A stretch of DNA of 64,000 nt, taken from NCBI GenBank assembly GCA_023409265.1, contig JAEYHZ010000024.1:1-64000 (forward strand), given 5' to 3'. Below the pieces are notes generated by a model. The model saw only the letters and a program-made list of their open reading frames with translations, did not search any database and was not told where the DNA came from. Of the stretch, positions 59,141 to 64,000 are shown one piece after another. The stretch is from Bacillota bacterium (GTDB lineage Bacteria; Bacillota; Clostridia; Acetivibrionales; DSM-1351). The position numbers and the translations under genes are program-made. How positions within the stretch are numbered: the stretch's first letter is position 1; every line of letters begins with the position of its first letter.

Positions 59141-60889
59141 TTAGAAATCCTTGTTATTGGCAAGATATGTCTTATATGCTTGTTGCCATTCTGCCTTCAT
59201 TTCAGACCAATGGGCACGAGTTTCCAGTTGATCCTGGAACTTCTTGAAGTTGTCCTCAAATTGCTCGTCACTCTTGGACATCATCAGTCTGGCACGATAC
59301 TCTATATAAACTGCATTTAGAGTAGGTAAGTACTTCTCTATAACACCACCTGCCGGTGCTGCTACAAGATCATATGCATGTATAGGACGTACTATACCGA
59401 AATCATTTGCTATTTCAGCAACATATTTATTTGTTAAAGCATTACCTTTCGGCGTACTTTCATCAACTTTAGCAGTCCACCAGGGATACCATTTTTTACT
59501 ATATGTGCCAATTGCCCATAATTGTGGTGTAAGCTGATCTACACGTGCTTGATCTCCGGAATTTCTTTCTACTTTATATTCTGGTATGAAATCCCACTCT
59601 CCCAGAGGTTCTCCTGTCCAATTCCAGTTTATACCTACAGGACCTTCATTAATCTCGTGCTGACGTTCCGGCTTTGCTTCTTGACACCAATCAAGAAAAC
59701 TTAAAACTGAATCTAAATTTTTAGTATCTTTGCTAATGAATATCGAAGTTGATGGATATGGGTTAACAGTCTGAACGGCTCCTGAAGCCTCTACTCCAGA
59801 TACTTTTGGATTCTTAACCGGGTCTAAATACCAAGTAGTAGAGTCCTGAGGTCCATTTATTTTGGCCCATGCATTATTGAGTTCCGCTTTCCATATTGAT
59901 CCAGCTATCATTCCATAACGGCCTGCATTGATCTTCTCTCTGTATCTTTCAACTTTTTGTGTTGGAACTTCAATGTCCATAAGTCCTTCACGATACATCT
60001 TGCTCATCCATGAATAGGCATTCTTAAAGTTAGGATCATCATACATGAATACCATATCATTCCCTTTTTTTGTTGTTCCTGGCATTTTACTTGCACTGCC
60101 CGGATAATCACAACCAAAAGTACTTAAAATAATAGCTTCTTCAGCATTTATAGTATTTCCTTCGTTAATAATCATTCCTAGAGGAATTATTGGCTTACCG
60201 CTGCTATCCTTAAGTTGAGCTACTGCTCTAAAGTATTTTTCAAAACCTTCTATGGTAGACAAGTCTGCTTCAGTCATTCCAACCTTTTCTAACAAGTCTG
60301 TACGAGCCCACCATGCAGTTGCTGCCCAACCTGGCCATGGATCATCCATTTCCTGAGCATACCAACCTGGCATATACCAATTCTTACCATCTGATGACTT
60401 ACTGTAATCAATTACCTTTTCAGGTACTTTTGCAAGATTCGGGTATTTATCCGGCATTTTGAAGAATTCGCCTGCTTCTTGAACTAGCCCCGATTTAATA
60501 AATGCATTTTCTGCAACAGTATCTTTATAAATTATAGACATGTCATCCAACGTACCACTGTTAAGCTTTAAGTTTAAAGCAGTCATCAAATCTCCCTGCC
60601 TAGATGATACTGTGAAATCAAAACCATACTTTTCTTTAAATAATTTCTGAACAGCTGTAACTTCCGGACTCTTTTTCTCGTCAGATGCAATCCAGATCTT
60701 GAATTGTGGTTTAATCACCACACCTGTGCTTGAAGCATCTGTAGAGACACTGCTAGTAGAAGCTTGTGCAGAGTCTGTACTCACTGCAGGTTCATCTTTA
60801 GCACATCCAGAGAAACCCACTGCTATAGTGCTCACGGATAAGGCCATTGCAATTAACATCGCGGATGTCTTTCTCATCTTAAACTTCAT
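59141..60889 (-). CDS. Extracellular sugar-binding lipoprotein of ABC transporter (second system)
   Basis: The 582-residue protein has a lipoprotein signal (LIAMALSVSTIAVGFSGCAK) and a large family 1-type binding fold (MTALNLKLNSGTLDDMSIIY; WATAWWARTDLLEKVGM). It is longer than typical sugar-binding proteins, like the LplA/YtcQ group, which takes up complex oligosaccharides. GGAG lies 8 bases before the ATG at 60889. It is third in the permease-permease-binding protein operon and is followed by the GH35-like gene. Confidence 0.9.
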   Translation of the reverse strand: MKFKMRKTSAMLIAMALSVSTIAVGFSGCAKDEPAVSTDSAQASTSSVSTDASSTGVVIKPQFKIWIASDEKKSPEVTAVQKLFKEKYGFDFTVSSRQGDLMTALNLKLNSGTLDDMSIIYKDTVAENAFIKSGLVQEAGEFFKMPDKYPNLAKVPEKVIDYSKSSDGKNWYMPGWYAQEMDDPWPGWAATAWWARTDLLEKVGMTEADLSTIEGFEKYFRAVAQLKDSSGKPIIPLGMIINEGNTINAEEAIILSTFGCDYPGSASKMPGTTKKGNDMVFMYDDPNFKNAYSWMSKMYREGLMDIEVPTQKVERYREKINAGRYGMIAGSIWKAELNNAWAKINGPQDSTTWYLDPVKNPKVSGVEASGAVQTVNPYPSTSIFISKDTKNLDSVLSFLDWCQEAKPERQHEINEGPVGINWNWTGEPLGEWDFIPEYKVERNSGDQARVDQLTPQLWAIGTYSKKWYPWWTAKVDESTPKGNALTNKYVAEIANDFGIVRPIHAYDLVAAPAGGVIEKYLPTLNAVYIEYRARLMMSKSDEQFEDNFKKFQDQLETRAHWSEMKAEWQQAYKTYLANNKDF

Positions 60890-60956
60890 TATATTCACTC
60901 CTTTTTATATTTATTAGGTACACTTTAAGTAACCTAAAATAGATACGTTTAAAACT

Positions 60957-61862
60957 TTATCCTTTCACAGATCCTACCAGCATTCCCTTTACAAAGTACT
61001 TCTGTAAAAACGGATATACACACAGAATTGGTATTGTACCAGCCATAACAGCGGCCATTTTAACAGATGTTACTGTCATTGTTGACATTTGCGATTGTCT
61101 GGCAGCAGCTTCCTGAACTACTTTATTATCTCCGGAAAGCATATTTAGACTATCTGCAGACAAAATTCGCTGGAGATAGGTTTGTAAAGGCATTAATTTG
61201 AGGTTTTCAACATAAAATGCTCCTGAAAACCAATCGTTCCATTGTCCTACTGCTGTAAATAAACTTAGTGCAGCAAGAGTCGGAATCGACAGTGGCAGAA
61301 TTATCTTAAAGAGAATGGTTAAATGACCGGCTCCATCGATATATGCCGCTTCTTTAAGACTTTCAGGCAAATCCATAAAAAACTTCTTCATAACAAACAT
61401 ATTAAAAATATTAAAAGCAGCTGGTATTATGAAGACCCAAAATGTATTAACTAATTTAAGATTTCTCAATTGAAGATAATACGGAATCAATCCCCCACTG
61501 AATACCATTGGTATAATAATAAATGTCATTATTATTTTTTTGTATGGGAGTTCACGAAAGGAAAGCCCATAAGCAACCACTGCTGTTACCAATATGCTTA
61601 CTACAGTGCCAATCACCGCCCTCCCAATTGAAACCATATAGGCATCCTTTATTAGCGGGTTATTTAAAACAAATTCATAATTAAAAAGCGTAAACTTTCT
61701 AGGATATAGCCATATTCCCCCCATCATTGAGTCATGTCCTTCATTAAATGAGAGAATAAGCATGTAAAAAATGGGGTAAATCGTTAAAAATCCAAGAATA
61801 GCTAAAAATATATTATTTGTTACTTGGAAAACTTTCTCACCCATACTGTCTTTACTAACCAT
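60957..61862 (-). CDS. Carbohydrate ABC transporter permease (LplC-type, second system)
   Basis: The 301-residue membrane protein has about six helices and the EAA loop SLKEAAYIDGAGHLTILFKI followed by ILPLSIP. The end FLQKYFVKGMLVGSVKG is nearly the same as that of the LplC-type permease of the first system, showing the two transporters are paralogous. It works with the LplB-type partner encoded just upstream. No ATPase gene is local. Confidence 0.93.
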   Translation of the reverse strand: MVSKDSMGEKVFQVTNNIFLAILGFLTIYPIFYMLILSFNEGHDSMMGGIWLYPRKFTLFNYEFVLNNPLIKDAYMVSIGRAVIGTVVSILVTAVVAYGLSFRELPYKKIIMTFIIIPMVFSGGLIPYYLQLRNLKLVNTFWVFIIPAAFNIFNMFVMKKFFMDLPESLKEAAYIDGAGHLTILFKIILPLSIPTLAALSLFTAVGQWNDWFSGAFYVENLKLMPLQTYLQRILSADSLNMLSGDNKVVQEAAARQSQMSTMTVTSVKMAAVMAGTIPILCVYPFLQKYFVKGMLVGSVKG

Positions 61863-61919
61863 AAATTATTCCCGGCTCCTTTCTTAACATATATAAAGTT
61901 GCATAGATAGACTATATTA

Positions 61920-62852
61920 TTACCAAAGACCATCGCCAGTAAATTTTATTGATATTTTATTGGTCGAAAATATTAGGATAAAACTTATTAAAGATTGAAT
62001 CATTCCCACAGCAGCAGCACTGCTGAAGTATCCCTGTTGTAAGCCAGTTCTGAGGGTATATGTATCAAGTACATCGGATACTACCATATTGGCTCCATTC
62101 ATTAAAGGATAAATCTGATCATAGCCGGCATTTAGTAGGCCTGGTATGCTAAGTATCAACAAAAGCATAATGGTTGGTACTAGACAAGGGAGAGTAATAT
62201 ACCTAAGCTGATTAAACTTCCCAGCTCCCTCTATGACTGCTGCTTCATACATTTCAGTATCAATAGATGATATGGCAGCTAAATATAAAATTGAGCCCCA
62301 GCCAACTTCCTTCCATACTGAACTTATAATAATGATAGGTCTGAACCATGAAGGCTCTCCCATAAAGAAAATCTGATTACCTCCAATACCTGAGATAATC
62401 TGATTAACAAGGGCATCTGGAGCGAGAAGAGCTTCAATTAAATATGCAATAACAATCCAGGATATAAAGTGTGGCAAATAACTGAAAGTCTGAATAAGTC
62501 TCTTATACCAGGTTGCTTTAATCTCATTAAGCATTAGCGCCAGTATAATCGGGGTGATAAAACCGAATGCAAATTTAAGAGTGGTAATAGCCAGGGTATT
62601 TACAACAACCCTCCAAAAATCGGAATCTTGTAGAAAAGCAAAATTATCGAAGCCAACCCACGGACTGTTCCAGACTGTATTACCAATTTGGAAATCCTTA
62701 AATGCAATTTGCAATCCCGTAATAGGGATATAACTGAATAGAATTAAAAAAACTACTCCCGGTAAAATCATAGCGTATTGCCACCGATATTTAATTATGT
62801 TGTGAAGGAATCCATCTTTTTTTCCAACGACTGTTGTAATGTTTGTAGTCAT
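61920..62852 (-). CDS. Carbohydrate ABC transporter permease (LplB-type, second system)
   Basis: The 310-residue membrane protein has helices beginning YAMILPGVVFLILFSYIPIT and the EAA loop MYEAAVIEGAGKFNQLRYIT. Start 62852 is chosen because GAGGTG lies 6-9 bases upstream; the in-frame extension to 62900 lacks this. It is the first gene of the second sugar operon and lies 250 bases after the partial response regulator gene. Confidence 0.92.
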   Translation of the reverse strand: MTTNITTVVGKKDGFLHNIIKYRWQYAMILPGVVFLILFSYIPITGLQIAFKDFQIGNTVWNSPWVGFDNFAFLQDSDFWRVVVNTLAITTLKFAFGFITPIILALMLNEIKATWYKRLIQTFSYLPHFISWIVIAYLIEALLAPDALVNQIISGIGGNQIFFMGEPSWFRPIIIISSVWKEVGWGSILYLAAISSIDTEMYEAAVIEGAGKFNQLRYITLPCLVPTIMLLLILSIPGLLNAGYDQIYPLMNGANMVVSDVLDTYTLRTGLQQGYFSSAAAVGMIQSLISFILIFSTNKISIKFTGDGLW

Positions 62853-62992
62853 TTGTTTCACCTCGATTAGATTATATCCCGGTATCAGCAAAGTGAACAA
62901 TATAACAGCGATTGGATTTTAAACACTTTGATTGGTTTTTATTATTTATGTCGACAAACAAGTCTTAGTTAATTTTTCTGTAACACAAAGAA

Positions 62993-63035
62993 GGGCTGAA
63001 CACAGTGAACAAAATTATTCATTGCGTAACAGCCC
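62993..63035 (-). terminator. Rho-independent terminator after the YesN-type gene
   Basis: GGGCTG (62993-62998) pairs with CAGCCC (63030-63035) on the minus strand with further pairs inside and TTCTTTG after. It isolates the regulator from the transport operon. Confidence 0.55.
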
Positions 63036-63108
63036 ATTCGTATCACCTACTTAGCGCACACTATAGATAATGAGATAAGTAGTGGCAAATATTTATTATT
63101 TTAGTAAT

Positions 63109-64000
63109 TCAATTAGAATTTTTACGATATTCTATTGGATTATACCCAAGTGCTTTTTTGAATTGGCTAGCAAAGTAAGAAGGATTTCTATAACCTACTT
63201 TTTTAGCGATATCACAGATTTTGTCTCCTTGTAGCAAAAGCTCTTTAGCCTTCTCTATCCTTAGGTCATTAACAAAATCAGAAATTGTTTGACCGACCTC
63301 CTTTTTAAATAACACGCTTAGGTAACTTGGATTCATATGCACAACCTCGGCGAGTTCTCTCACCGTAGTGTCATCTTCCAAATGTCCCCTTAAATAATCC
63401 ATTGCAAGTTCAACAGTTCGACTCTTCTTTTTATTCTTATAATCCTCAATGAATTTTAAATAATTTGTAACTATTTCTATAGTTGTATTTGTTAATTCAC
63501 TTGTTGTAACACATAAAAGTAGTTGTTGAAACAATTCTGTATACGGTTTTTCTAATCGAACTCCAATTAATTCCGAATATCTTAATAGCTCTCTTATAAT
63601 TCCCATGCTGGTAGATTGTATATAGCTGAAATTAAAATCCTTTTCAATAAAAAGGTTGAAAAAAGCCTCAATAAGTTCCGATACATGATAAACATCATTT
63701 TTATTTATATTTTCGATAATCTCTGAGTATAGAGAAGATACATTGATTTCATCCATGAAATCATACAAGACGGAGTTTTCTGTCCAAAAAAGCTGCCCTT
63801 TACCTCGAAATAGCCCTTTTGCCGACAAATTAAGCATTTCTTTGTAAAGCTCATTAACCCTTCCCCATTCATACCCTTCTCTACTTATATATGCAGTTAT
63901 TGATGAGTTATTTGTTTCGTAGAAGGCACCTTGAATCCTGCTTAGCTTTACTTCAACTTCTTCTTTGGGCATACTTTTAGCTGATACTTTCTCTAGTAAA
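63109..64000 (-). CDS. Partial YesN-type response regulator (C-terminal part)
   Basis: The frame stays open to the window edge (LLEKVSAKSMPKE and on), so the receiver domain lies outside. The visible part has a linker of about 185 residues and the AraC double helix-turn-helix at the end (HMNPSYLSVLFKKEVGQTIS, VGYRNPSYFASQFKKALGYN). It should be the partner of a YesM-type kinase beyond 64000, and should activate the second sugar operon, mirroring the first system at 29.5-32.7 kb. Confidence 0.88.
   Translation of the reverse strand, partial: LLEKVSAKSMPKEEVEVKLSRIQGAFYETNNSSITAYISREGYEWGRVNELYKEMLNLSAKGLFRGKGQLFWTENSVLYDFMDEINVSSLYSEIIENINKNDVYHVSELIEAFFNLFIEKDFNFSYIQSTSMGIIRELLRYSELIGVRLEKPYTELFQQLLLCVTTSELTNTTIEIVTNYLKFIEDYKNKKKSRTVELAMDYLRGHLEDDTTVRELAEVVHMNPSYLSVLFKKEVGQTISDFVNDLRIEKAKELLLQGDKICDIAKKVGYRNPSYFASQFKKALGYNPIEYRKNSN

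Noticed and set aside
62871..62900. TTGTTC-18-TATAAT as promoter of the second sugar operon
   Set aside because: It would start the transcript inside or next to the ribosome binding site of the LplB-type gene, leaving almost no leader.

Overview
The window is AT-rich DNA from a low-GC Firmicute, most probably a saccharolytic anaerobe of the Clostridia (Ruminiclostridium/Lachnoclostridium-like; the genus is a guess). Support comes from strong GGAGG ribosome binding sites, tandem T-box leaders, a BlaI/BlaR1 pair, archaeal-type AspRS, EFR1-type ferredoxin protein, YesM/YesN regulators, lipoprotein sugar-binding proteins with paired LplB/LplC-type permeases and no local ATPase, and GH65 phosphorylases. 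No rRNA, tRNA, prophage, CRISPR array or intact transposase gene was seen.

Layout. 1-6.6 kb: a structured repeat, a TetR regulator, a cytosolic polysaccharide deacetylase, gap with a divergent LysR regulator, a membrane-anchored alpha/beta hydrolase and a GGDEF protein. 6.6-11.8 kb: an AraC regulator divergent from two TIM-barrel isomerase/epimerase-like proteins and two Gfo/Idh/MocA oxidoreductases, plausibly a pathway for oxidised sugars or glycosides. 11.8-20 kb: PadR/membrane-protein pair, EFR1 protein, glutathione peroxidase, copy 1 of a small dispersed element, BlaR1/BlaI, ClpP, a truncated AraC protein, CheX. 20-32.7 kb: a phosphorolytic sugar operon (LplB, LplC, binding protein, two GH65 phosphorylases, beta-phosphoglucomutase) behind a YesM/YesN two-component system. 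32.7-39.8 kb: VOC protein, an ABC-F ribosome-protection gene behind an attenuator, an ECF sigma/anti-sigma pair, a zinc dehydrogenase and a DUF2334-like lipoprotein. 39.8-44.1 kb: a pantothenate/CoA operon (coaX, DUF2520 protein, panB, panC, panD). 44.2-49 kb: regulators and small enzymes. 49-54.2 kb: an AspRS behind two T-boxes, one interrupted by copy 2 of the dispersed element, and a HisRS-like gene behind a four-histidine leader-peptide attenuator. 54.5-64 kb: a second sugar locus (GH27 alpha-galactosidase, AraC activator, GH35-like enzyme, binding protein, two permeases, partial YesN regulator).

The most noteworthy items are the dispersed element with TTATA ends found both in an intergenic gap and inside stem I of a T-box riboswitch; the histidine leader attenuator in front of a HisRS-like gene with a shortened C-terminus; the Met-Lys-stop mini-ORF attenuator in front of the ABC-F gene; and the two distinct GH65 enzymes in one operon. 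Coordinates of regulatory elements were read by eye; start sites were chosen from Shine-Dalgarno spacing.
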